From Siphonodentalium dalli (lineage: Eukaryota > Mollusca > Scaphopoda > Gadilida > Siphonodentaliidae): a stretch of 64,000 bases of DNA. The stretch lies in contig CP136063.1 in assembly GCA_032622095.1 (NCBI GenBank), positions 76,425,980 to 76,489,979 on the forward strand, in the 5' to 3' direction. Below, in pieces: positions 1 to 10,125 of this stretch; position 1 is the stretch's first letter; each line of letters starts with the position of its first letter. A program made the translations under genes and the position numbers. The notes beneath the pieces were generated by a model. That model had not been told where the DNA came from. It was given only the letters and a program-made list of their open reading frames with translations, and did not search any database.

Positions 1-3000
1 ACAATCAAACCAGGTTCCATCGTTGCATGTGGCGACGGTCCTATATTCGACAATGACACACGTTCTTGTTTAAATGTTGGATTGTATGTATGACATATAT
101 AGACAATCGCAGTCGGACATGTGATGGCTGTTGGACATATTTGCTAATAATATGGACTCTTCTGCGACATGGGGCAAGGCATATAGTAAACTTACACATA
201 GTATCCCACACATATGAAACTTCGAAAGTAGCAACACCCTTTGCTTCCAGCATATTAAATTAGTAATCTCTCTACTTTCTTATGTGTACACCTGGTAGGA
301 ATTTAGATCGAGATACTTCATGCTTTGAGTTATGGTATTGTACGTGTAAAATTGCACACAAATAATGCAAACATATTTGCCCTTTGAAAACCAGTTAAGT
401 GTTACATTTAATAAATGGATCTAGTCTCGACTAAGGTTATGCGATTGAAGTTAAGTTGTCTTCAAAATTGTCGATTCTAACTCGCCACCTTATTAAATCG
501 AAAAAAAGAAATATTTCTTATAATTTGAATTTAGTCCCAATATTAATAAAATTCGTCCATTTTTCTATTATATATACCCATGCCATTCAGTGCCATTTAT
601 GAATTACTTATGATAAACAATTACTTGTTGGGAACAATCACGTATCCAGCTGAAGAGTAATTGGATTGCATCATATGATTGGTCAGGTCAATTTAATCCA
701 ACAATACTGTCACAGTGAATTAACTATTGCAACTTCTCGGCTTATCGTACTTGGCAGAAATGCCCGCGCACATGTGCCAACCAACTTTTTTATAGTGTTC
801 CCCGAGTTGACAGCTAATGATTAAATTAGGTTCACATAAGAACAGAACATCAACTTAATCGTGTCACCGGCTGTGTAGATCCGATAGATGTATGTTACTC
901 ATAGCTGATAAGTACCAGCATGATGAAGTCATGTTATCGGTGGTTAAATGTCTAACGAAATTGTCTACGAGTGGATAGGCCTTATCCAATATAAAATATG
1001 GCAGAAACTTATTATTTCTTCGTCTCTTGACGAAATGGATGATCATCATAACAAAACGCTCAATAGATGTATTAATATATTGCGACAGCGACGTGAAACC
1101 TGAACTGCAGGTGTGAAATAAAATGATATGGAAGTGAGGGCATAAACCTGTGAATTAACTCGTCAACCACCCATGACTATAGTACGTTGGTGGGAAATTG
1201 ATTTAAACTATCGGTTGCAACTGCGAATAGTTCATAAAATGAGTATTTGCAATGAACATGTAACCGTTTATTGTTATCTAAATCTTCAGAGTTGAGAAGT
1301 ACTAAACAAATACGAATTAGAACTGCTTATGTAAACACCCATTTCCGTGCGGTGAGGCATCCCGAGGAAATGTAGAGAAAACAGTTTTAGTTCGGTCTAA
1401 ATTGCTGGTGATTATTGTCCGTTATTACATTGGAACATCGCTTCTTTGAACGTAGAAACCAACCACCATGGTAAGCAGTTGACGACATTAGCGGGGTAAT
1501 GTGAACACAGTTGGCCAACATTTTCGTATAAACAAAATATCCGCAATTATTGTAGGTCCGTTATCTCCAGCCGGTTTACGATTGCGGGTCTAATGTGCTA
1601 CTAGCATGGAAAAACTCCGTTATTTATTGATAATTGAATATATAACTATTAGTGCATACACTGCATAGGCATGTTTTAATCGGCATTGTGGCTTCCATTA
1701 TTGCTGTACTATGGATGTTTGCAGTTGTAGCATCGTGTAGCAGAACATTGACATATATACCATCAAATGATTGGATGTCAGTTTGAAATTCGGTCCTATT
1801 TAGGCAATTTGACATTAAATGATGTCGTTATTTCGAGAAATTAATGAACAGTTACTATCTTAATGTCCCTAGTTCCTTCAGATACGGATCATGTTGGACA
1901 AAATGACATATATGTACGAACAAAAAAGCTACAACAGTCATACCATGTGATTTTATTGCAACTCAGAAGTTGGTCGTTTTATCGGAACAGTTCTGTTTAT
2001 TTTGGCGGCCATTTTGGTCTTCATCATCGGTTTTACGTCGCCAATTGCCTTATACGTATTAAGATACAGACTCCATCCAAGACAATGCCATATTACAAAA
2101 AGCACTCGCGATGATCTAGTCCGGTTACCATACATCTGGTGAATAGAGTGTCAATATAAAAATTGGCGGCCATCTTGGACGCCATCTTGGATTTTATTAC
2201 CTTCCTAATCTAGGATTTGAACGATGTTTTACATTATCAGTGTCGCCGTACAATTCTACATAACATGAAAGGGTAAACTGTGCATTGTCAATTTATTTGG
2301 TGGACACAAACTGCATGGGCACATATATGTGGTTATTTGTGAAATTGGGGGGAGGGTTAAGTTTTTGTCTATTATGTCAATACTTGGAAAGATATAATGT
2401 AAGTATGAACATCATTATATAGGGGGTACCTTTCCATTTCCAAAAATATATAACTTGGAAGAATTCGACAGATATGCTATCTTTGCACAGAGTTGACGCA
2501 CAACACTTTGTCTGAATCGCCATGAATTTTTGACGCGTCACGCTACATATTTTACCATGACGTCACGAAATCAGAACGAAAGCAGGAAAACGATGTTGAA
2601 TCTGATTAAGTGTCTATATTCGTTCCTTATTTGGCAAATATGTTTACAATCTTTCCGATGTTGCTGCCCTGTTAACCAGTTGGCTAATGCCTGTTAACCT
2701 TTGAAAATATGTCATTTTTTAGGTAGTGTACCCTATGAAACATAGTGAAAAGTTATATTTTGTCACCTATCTCGGCTCGGCGCCCTCTGAATTCGAAAAC
2801 TAGAGTAATTTTCCCATAAGAAAATGATGGTCGCATAAATTCCCCCGATGTGCGACGATCACCCCCCAGCACAGCCTAGACTATTTGCGGGTTTCGGGAG
2901 AACAAGCTGGACTTTCATGTTGATCGTCTTGTAAATTACACTATAGTATTGGCCCCTGATGCCCCATCTATGGCTCGATGTTTTCTAATTATTTGCCATT

Positions 3001-4640
3001 TCAGTCCTATAAAGTGTTGTCGGAAGTGGGAATATATCTAACTTTGTGTATACAAACAACACATTTCACACTGAGGGTACGTTCAGACACTGGCAAGTTT
3101 GAACGGCATTTTTTTGCAGGCATTTTCTCTTAGAAAACCCTATGGTGTCAGAATATGAACAGCAAGATGAATATAAAATGCATATTTACCAAAGCTAATG
3201 ACATGAGAAGTAACATTTCGTAGTTCCACACGTAACGGTGCTAATAACACATTGCATTAAACTACTTGTATGATTGATTCTTACGAGATAATTGCTATAT
3301 TTACAGGCAAATATCGATAGCATCGCTACTAGTGGAACTAAATAGTTTTTACTGCTCGTGTATGTAGTTAGATGTGATAGAGCTGCATTTTATATGCAAT
3401 ATTTCTATCGGTTTCTGGCATTGTGGCTTTCTATACCAAAATGCCTGCAACAGATTCCTGGTCAATTTGCGAATGTATGAATGTATGATACTGGTTGATA
3501 AGTACAACTATACATACACATACTACAGAAAATGACAATACTAACGCATTTTAACCCATTCGATTAGCTCGATAGCTCAATGGGAGCATTTCGTAACAGA
3601 ATGCGCGAATACACGGCTGCATGGGTATATACGGGCCCCACGAAATAAACCAAGATATATCCCGAGAAATAGAATGAACACAGGTTTGCGTACAAAAATC
3701 GTGTATTTTGAGCAACTCTTCTCTTATGCAGAGCATGAAATAATTGTTTGAACACGCTAACAACGAAATGCAACAACAAATCACTTACCATTGAGGAAGA
3801 ATGTGCGATATATAATTATATAATACACAACAAACTCATTCAGTGTCTTTGGTTTCAAAACAGTCTCCAAGAACTCAACCGAGTTCCAGAAAGTTATGTA
3901 TATAAATGCACATGCATGGCGGTGAAGCGCATTTGGGACCGATTACAATTGCAATGATTGATATGTCCCAGAGTGAGGACATTGGACTTCGAAAGTATTT
4001 TGGTTATGCCATATATATAAATACCTGACATATTCCCGAAATTTCAAGAAATAATAACGCCTATAGTGTTTACATGATGGTCATGTAGGCCAAATACTCA
4101 CGTGAGTCAGTTTACTTTCATTGACAATGGCAACACACGTTGCACGTTATTGGTTACACGTACATGTGGCTAAACCTCGCTAACATTTCACAAAGGATGA
4201 TATTTTTCATGATAATTTTGGGGACATTCATTCTTTAAAAATTGGCGATTCATTCACTTTTTAAATTGTGGTAGGGTAGCAGTCGTAGCACACCCCTCGA
4301 CAGAGGTGTTATTGAGAGAACACATGCACCAATATATTAAAGGGACTCAAAGCCTTCGGAGTTGGTTCGTAAGAAATAACATAAACATCTGTAAAAACAA
4401 GTATCACCAGCAAGTACATGAACAAATAGATGAAATATATAACAATAGATTGATGAGATTTCCAATGCCAAAACCAGCGTTATGTAAACATTACTGTTAC
4501 AGTGGAATTACCGATCGAGGTCCAATAACATAAATTAACAAAGTCTAATCAAAATGTTACGGTAATCATTCGAAAAAGTCCAAGAATTGAGATAAATTCT
4601 GAAAACCATATTCAGACTGAAATATTTCAACTTACTATTT
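1..4640. other. Gene-poor AT-rich DNA
   Basis: I find no supported gene here. All open frames are short, lack recognisable domains and overlap on both strands, as expected by chance at this base composition. Around 2,000 and 2,160-2,200 there are GGCGGCCAT and GCCATCTTGGACGCC motifs like those in the inverted ends of the transposon at 45.9-52.4 kb, so this may hold an old fragment of such an end. The rest shows nothing I can name. Confidence 0.6.
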
Positions 4641-4649
4641 TATATTATT

Positions 4650-4830
4650 ATTGTACACGTAATAGCCACCTATCTTTGACAGAGAACAACTAAAGCACCT
4701 GAAACCTAACGTCGCGGGTTTATTATTTATATGGATAGTCATGTCACTGTGTCAAGTATCTGCCTCGTTCGTGAATTCGCGAAGCAAACAACTCTCTACT
4801 TTTGGCCGTAGCATTGAAATAAATTCTGAA
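4650..4830. repeat. Direct duplication, copy 1
   Basis: This segment, from TAATAGCCACC through GTCGCGGGTTTATTATTTAT to CTCTCTACTTTTGGCCGTA, recurs in the same orientation about 845 bp downstream at 5,494-5,660 with scattered substitutions. Read on the minus strand, both copies keep a similar open frame beginning MTIHINNKPAT and continuing with CFSCSLSK and GGYY. The frame may therefore once have been coding, or it may simply be preserved by recent duplication. Confidence 0.7.
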
Positions 4831-5308
4831 AATCATGTTCAGACTAAAATGTTTCAACTTACTGCTCGATTAGCGATGGTTTTGACAGGTCACTGTAACA
4901 GTTTTGTTTACATAAAAATGGTTTCAACACGTAAATTTTATTATTTGAAACTATCAATAATACATATCAGAACAAAGGTAATTTATTTCTCCATGTTATT
5001 CTTAGTGTTGATGTTTATACATTTTTTTTACATACATTTTTAGCACATCTACCAACTACAAGTTCATTGGGTCCCTCTAAAAGAGAGACAGATAACACAT
5101 ACTTGGTTCTAATTATTGAGGTCAAGCCAATAACACCGGTAACGTTTTGTGTAGATAACATGCACACTTGTTTTCGCAACGAGAACCATAGCGCACCCCA
5201 CGACATCAATGTTCACACACAAGTACATCAAAAGATTGTCAACAATTGACATAAAACCGAAACGCATTTAGCAATATATTATGCAGCCATGCAACGCGTC
5301 ACTCAAAC

Positions 5309-5584
5309 TCAGATTGGGGTCATGGCGTCCCGCGCATCAGAGTGGGTCACCTGACCAATATCCTTTACAATAGGAATATTACAAGTTACAAAAGAACAGT
5401 GGTACAGGCCATCTTGAATCTCGGCTTTGTGAGCAAGCTCTCCGTCCATGGTAGTGCACGTGACTTGAGGTGGACAGCCATTGGAGGAATTATTGTATAT
5501 GTAATAGCCACCCAGCTTTGACAGCGAGCAACTAAAGCAGCAGAAACCATACGTCGCGGGTTTATTATTTATATGAATAGTCAT
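5309..5584 (-). CDS. Possible small ORF, 91 aa, unrecognised
   Basis: The frame opens with MTIHINNKPAT and carries cysteines at GFCCFSC, NGCPP, VTC, YHC and VTC, ending with VKDIGQVTHSDARDAM. I do not recognise a family. Its first third lies in the direct duplication, and the other copy near 4,650-4,740 preserves a similar frame. The remainder has a slightly higher GC content than its surroundings. No splice sites, promoter or partner gene are evident. It could be a decayed exon or a fragment of a repeat-encoded protein. The start codon is simply the first ATG of the frame. Confidence 0.25.
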   Translation of the reverse strand: MTIHINNKPATYGFCCFSCSLSKLGGYYIYNNSSNGCPPQVTCTTMDGELAHKAEIQDGLYHCSFVTCNIPIVKDIGQVTHSDARDAMTPI

Positions 5585-5660
5585 GTCACTGCATGTGCCA
5601 AGTATTTACCTCGTTCCTTCATTCGCGAATCAAACAGCTCTCTACTTATGGCCGTATACG
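5494..5660. repeat. Direct duplication, copy 2
   Basis: Second copy of the segment at 4,650-4,830. It contains TAATAGCCACC, GTCGCGGGTTTATTATTTAT and TCAAACAGCTCTCTACTT. The unrelated spacing between the copies makes this a dispersed-repeat or segmental duplication rather than a satellite. Confidence 0.7.
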
Positions 5661-5973
5661 TGTGTTGGAAGTCATGTTATTGGACCATATATATGTAATG
5701 GAAATTTTCAAGCGCGAATTGAACGTCCCACAATCGATTATCATCGGTTAACGCCGATAACCATATCATAATTGGGCCAAACGGTTACCATTTTCACAAG
5801 CTAATCAAACACACCCTTCTTTCGCCGCCGAGGGTTTACGATTATAGCCATGTACTTGGGAAACACGTACATGTATTTGCAAACTTCCTCAACAAACCAA
5901 CAGCCGCCCGTCTATGGGTGTCCATTCGTGCATGTACATAGACAGTCATGGTATTTAAAACCGTTACCTGGAA

Positions 5974-7008
5974 TCAAACAGTCGTATCCCTCGATATTTC
6001 CGGAAGTCCCTTATAAATGGGCATGTGTTTAGAAAGATACCCCGACTCATCCACGCCATTGTCATCGTCGTCGTCCACACGCGCGTGCCTATGGCAGATA
6101 GTGCAGTTGATCACTTCGTCAAGGGTTTCGCCAACAGCATGAGAAAGCTTTGCGTACATTATCGGCCTGATTGCTTTATCAACAAGCGCCAAACAAAGTA
6201 GATAGTTTCGAACAACGAACAACGAACACGGGTCTTCTTCAAAATCGTTCGTTTCCGGTAACTTCCGATTGAAAATAATAATACTGACAACATGCAATGG
6301 AGTCTGGCAGATGACAAGAAGAAGGACAGTTACCGTAATAAGACGGGACATATGGCGTTCTTCTCGTGGGTAACTCTCCGAGAAGTATCGCTTCTTCATA
6401 GATCGTGTGATAAGGTAAATTAGGAAACACCCAAGCACCGGTATGATAAATAGAAAGAATGTTCCTAGAATAAAATTTCGTTTCGCTTTCTTGTTCCGAT
6501 GAACAACGCAGAATTCCGAAATAGCTTCTTCTTCACCGGACAACAGTAACGGTAAGTTTGCCGTGACTGACAAGAACCATATTACACACGACGTCCCTAT
6601 GACCTGCTTTTTTGTAGGGAATGAATGGGTCCGGTCTATTAAAATACATCCTCGAATGACAGCAAGCGCCACCACGTGATAAGCAACAACATATGACGTC
6701 ATATTGTGGAGATAAACGTGCGTCCGGTGCCATGTTCCGTTGACGTAGTAACTCTGAGTAATCTCGTAGATGTAAGTGGGCGTGGTTACAACGACACATA
6801 TCAGATCTGCTGCAGCAATGCTGAGTAAACAGAGAAACAGAGGAATGCGAAGGCTCTTGTAAACAACAATTGACCGGATGTACAGAACGTTTCCAACAAG
6901 GGCAACAACTCCAAATGCTATAAGCAGCACCGTCCTATAGAGGGCGTCCTTGACGTTGTCATGCACATCAGGGTTATCATATTCATAGTCTTCGTACTCC
7001 TCAGACAT
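5974..7008 (-). CDS. Class A (rhodopsin-like) orphan GPCR, 344 aa
   Basis: A seven-transmembrane receptor expected at the plasma membrane; the ligand is unknown. Visible landmarks are N40 in GN of TM1, D68 in AAADL of TM2, W93 in the first extracellular loop, R119 at the end of TM3, W144 of TM4, C167 in extracellular loop 2, P190 of TM5, C234-P237 of TM6 and P282-Y285 of TM7. The N-terminus is rich in Tyr and acidic residues, with glycosylation sequons at N90 and N102. The tail has C302 and C305, a run of five Asp and a C-terminal TTV that fits a class I PDZ ligand. Oddities: DRY reads IRG, NPxxY reads RPxxY, CWxP reads CQTP, and the usual TM3 cysteine is absent although C167 is present. The coding frame is intronless. 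Invertebrate neuropeptide receptors are the closest general class, but the subfamily is not resolved. Confidence 0.9.
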   Translation of the reverse strand: MSEEYEDYEYDNPDVHDNVKDALYRTVLLIAFGVVALVGNVLYIRSIVVYKSLRIPLFLCLLSIAAADLICVVVTTPTYIYEITQSYYVNGTWHRTHVYLHNMTSYVVAYHVVALAVIRGCILIDRTHSFPTKKQVIGTSCVIWFLSVTANLPLLLSGEEEAISEFCVVHRNKKAKRNFILGTFFLFIIPVLGCFLIYLITRSMKKRYFSESYPREERHMSRLITVTVLLLVICQTPLHVVSIIIFNRKLPETNDFEEDPCSLFVVRNYLLCLALVDKAIRPIMYAKLSHAVGETLDEVINCTICHRHARVDDDDDNGVDESGYLSKHMPIYKGLPEISRDTTV

Positions 7009-7042
7009 GTCTTAGTCATGGTATCGCTCGAAGTGGCTGAAA

Positions 7043-7066
7043 CTGGAAAGAGAGAGAGAGAGAGGG
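7043..7066 (-). promoter_or_regulatory. Probable 5'-UTR splice acceptor of the GPCR gene
   Basis: Read on the minus strand, an uninterrupted CT tract runs into TTTCCAG 34 bases upstream of the GPCR start codon. This is a strong polypyrimidine-AG acceptor. It implies at least one non-coding 5' exon further upstream (higher coordinates), with the entire protein encoded in the last exon. It could instead be only a GA microsatellite. Confidence 0.5.
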
Positions 7067-7130
7067 ATTAATACGTATATAATGTATACATGTATATGCT
7101 ATATTTTCGGAAATATACATTTACTCGTCC

Positions 7131-7277
7131 AGAAATACACGAGTGTGTTAATGGGTTTGTTGATACGGCACGACTGCTAGCACGGAAGTACAGAACGAGA
7201 GGCGAAGCCTCGAGTTCTATCCTTATGCGATGGCACAATTTGTACCGAAAAACCCATTAACACACTCGTGTCGTTCT
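7131..7277. repeat. Foldback repeat with 22-bp perfect arms
   Basis: The arms at 7,137-7,158 and 7,250-7,271 are exact reverse complements (core GTGTGTTAATGGGTTT), with weaker complementarity extending outward. A second imperfect stem, GAACGAGAGGC/GCCTCGAGTTC, sits at the centre. It looks like a short MITE or foldback element between the GPCR and the next repeats. Confidence 0.75.
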
Positions 7278-7279
7278 GT

Positions 7280-8790
7280 GTTTATTACACGCCACTCGTC
7301 ATGGAATCCATGAATAAATAAAACAGACTGACAAGATTTATTCAGGCACATACCTGACTTGTTTTGTCATGTATGGTGATGCTTTTATAATACAGATCAT
7401 GTTTCATGGTTGCGGGGAACGTCATTTACGTCATCTGACTTCAACGGGATGTGTATGCATTGGGACGTATATTCAATACGGATTTATAAATATGGAACAA
7501 AAGAAACATTGTAAATCTAGATCGTGTATGTACATGTAAGTCTCGCATCCACTGTCGGGTATTTGTACTCGGCGGGTTCCTCCCCAAACTTCAAGGCACA
7601 TTTCTTTCACCCCCTAATATAAGCTGGTCTGACAACTGCCACCCTATTATATATATATTTAAAAAAATCGGTTTCAACTTGACCAATTTTGGCATTTGGC
7701 CGCTACACCATATAATTATAAGAGCGTTATATTTTAGAATATTGGATTTGTGTAATAGCCAGAAAATGACCTGGAGACAGTAGCATTTTCCAAAAGTCAA
7801 AACAAACGAAGACTTCAGGATTTCAAGAAGAAATGTTTGTCTTCCAGCACGTGTCCGGATGATAAAATGGAACCAGACGAAGGTTACCGAAGGCGCCCAA
7901 AATTAACAACTAAAGTGTCAATGACACTGTTGCTCAACTTGGGGAGGCGTTAATAATTTTATGCTGAGCAGCCAAAAGAATGATAAAGAAGGGAAAAGTT
8001 TCAGTAAATGGTCGGTATTATGTAAATGAAATTAATTTCATTTCATATATTTCTCCACTAAATATGGGCTGCAGGATGTCCTGATGGATTCAAATGTGAA
8101 ATCCAAGATGGCTCCAGGCGCCCATGTGGTTTAACAGCTGATTTCGGACGAATTGGACAGCTTCGATCTAGAGGTAACAGCAAATAACCAAGCCGATTTG
8201 TGTTTCTGGTCATGTCAAGTGATGTCGCCGATCCAGAACTATTTTATTTATAGAATCTGGACGTCAGTATGTTCGTGACGTACCCACGCGGTCTTAATGT
8301 AATGCATATTATGGACCATGTTCTTACATATTATCCCCTTAATTAACGAGACGTTTCTCCAATACAAAGAAGTGTTGTTGCCCACGAAAGGTCGATTAAT
8401 TTGTAGCTGAACCGGAAGTTGTTGGATATCAATTCCATATGTGATGCTTCGCGCCGATATTATATGACCCCAACTGTCTGTACTAACACAGTTCAGGCTT
8501 CCACGCTAGCGAGGAGGATGGCCACGCTGACCACTAACAACACGTTCATATTTATAAGTTTTGTAACGTTTTTTATTGTTTGTTCTCTGTAAGTCACAAC
8601 TTATGCTGTATTCTTTTAACAGACTAAGCTGGAAAAATGAAATAATTGAATGACCAGCTGTTGCCACAATGAATGTTATCTATAAAACAATTGCCATCTG
8701 GTCCAAACAATTGACACAATTACGTGATAAATATCGAGACCCGTGACATATATAGCGGGATATAGCGTGTCGTATATAGAGAACTGCATT
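7280..8790. other. No gene seen
   Basis: AT-rich sequence with only short chance frames. CCAAGATGGC near 8,103 is a fragment of a motif common to the repeats of this window. Nothing else can be supported. Confidence 0.5.
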
Positions 8791-8794
8791 CATT

Positions 8795-9050
8795 CCCCAC
8801 ATTAAACTCATCTCAGCCCAATGTTTATTGTTCAGCAGGCATGCTATTAAAATTCTCAAATTTAGAATACTATTTATGGGTGGTTGTCTTTCTAAATAAA
8901 AATAATTATGAAATTTCTTGAATCAAGAAAAATCCAGTTTCCTATCATGATATCATGTATATATAAAGTGCACTGAATTTGTGTTATAGTTTGTTCTATA
9001 AAAGTATAGTAAATGGTGTTATAATTGGGCTGAGATGATTTTGATGTGAT
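8795..9050. repeat. Foldback element of about 250 bp
   Basis: ACTCATCTCAGCCCAAT near 8,805-8,822 is mirrored by ATTGGGCTGAGATGATTT near 9,023-9,042, giving imperfect inverted arms of about 25-30 bp around an AT-rich core. No target duplication could be settled. Confidence 0.55.
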
Positions 9051-9195
9051 ATGTCCAATGCCTATTAGGCTGGTGGTCAAAACAGAACATATGGGTCAAC
9101 CCAGAACTTTTTTGTAACGAAGGTCTTTTGATGTGAATTAAAGCAGAAATATCTCGTCTATATAGCATATCTAAAATGAGCTAAAAGTCGCTTTG

Positions 9196-9352
9196 TATGG
9201 AATACTATTAGGGCCACTTCCTAATGGCGCTTTCGGCGCGCGCCGAAAGCGACAAAAAGTGCGCCATTAGTAACGCGCCGAAAGCGCCGAAAGTGACAAA
9301 ATATGCTAGTCTAGTGGATCTGGTGTTGGACCGTAAACAAATTGCAATACAA
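9196..9352 (+). repeat. Element 1 left terminal inverted repeat
   Basis: Matches the reverse complement of 19,420-19,599. Shared blocks in order are TATGGAATACTATTAGGGCC, ACTTCCTAATGGCGC, a CGCCGAAAGCGAC block, TAGTCTAGTGGATCTGG and CCGTAAACAAATTGCAATAC. The left arm is about 20 bp shorter than the right because of indels in the GC-rich palindromic part. Confidence 0.9.
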
Positions 9353-9449
9353 ATGATTTTTACTGGAATACATAGCAATAGGTCATACATATGACATCTG
9401 AAAATGACCCATCTCTATGTTGAGCGGAAATTGTCTTTTTTAGGGTTTT

Positions 9450-9800
9450 AATGATTTAGAGAGCGTTTTATGATAACGATTTTGAGTATCGTGTCTAGTT
9501 TCAATACTAATCGCAAATTTGGTGCTGTAATCGGTTAATACCCAGCTGAGACACTGTGTGAATGTTAAATCATTGTTATCATGCCAATTTTTGCGACGAT
9601 TCAGCGATATTGTGTAATTTAGAGAGCGTTTAGTGATAATGATATTGAGTATCATGTCTAATTCCTTTACTATTGCAAAATTAGTGTTGTAAAGTTGTAA
9701 ACGATTAAAACCCAACTGACATACTATGTCAATGTTAAATCATCATTAGCATGCACATTTTTTGCGATACTATATGTGATATAAAGAGCGTTTCATGATC
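9450..9800. repeat. Subterminal GAGCGTTT repeats of element 1
   Basis: Three imperfect direct repeats carry a TTTAGAGAGCGTTT or ATAAAGAGCGTTT core at about 9,455, 9,617 and 9,781. The first two are followed by TGATAA and TTGAGTAT. Two inverted counterparts (AAACGCTCTCTAAA) lie at about 18,795 and 18,968. Repeated subterminal motifs of this kind are often transposase-binding sites; here that is an inference. Confidence 0.6.
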
Positions 9801-10097
9801 ACAATACATCACTAAATGTACTCATTCGTCCAGGTAACTGTTTAGGGTGTGCTGTCTCCACTGATAAATAGGGACACTATAGTCGATATGGAACCGACTT
9901 ATAGCATGTCTACAATATAAAACTCCCATGTAAGCCCTACTCAGTCAATTAGTGAGTGATCAATGCATAATTATGGGTGTTTTATTTATTTTTTTCAAAT
10001 TTCGCGGCACGGTAAGAGGTTTATGGGTTTCCGTAGAACAAACAAACTATTGCTATTTTTGACAACATGAGTGTGCTTCGTCAGCCTATTGGAATAA

Positions 10098-10125
10098 ATG
10101 GACAAAAAAAGCGGACCGCCAGATG
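10098..10125 (+). CDS. Element 1 gene, predicted first coding exon
   Basis: An ATG followed by nine codons (MDKKSGPPD plus one base) ends in the consensus donor G|GTAAGT at 10,126. The exon ends in phase 1. The acceptor at 16,345 (TTTATTTCCAG) opens with two bases that complete a Gly codon and continue in frame into EGDDLESLVECVICK. The exact phase match supports a real spliced start, although the exon is only 28 bp and there is no transcript evidence. Confidence 0.6.

Noticed and set aside
3564-3640. tRNA-like start (TAGCTCAATGGGAGCA resembles an A box)
   Set aside because: No B box (GGTTCRANNCC) at the right distance and no cloverleaf could be drawn; at most a decayed tRNA-derived SINE head.
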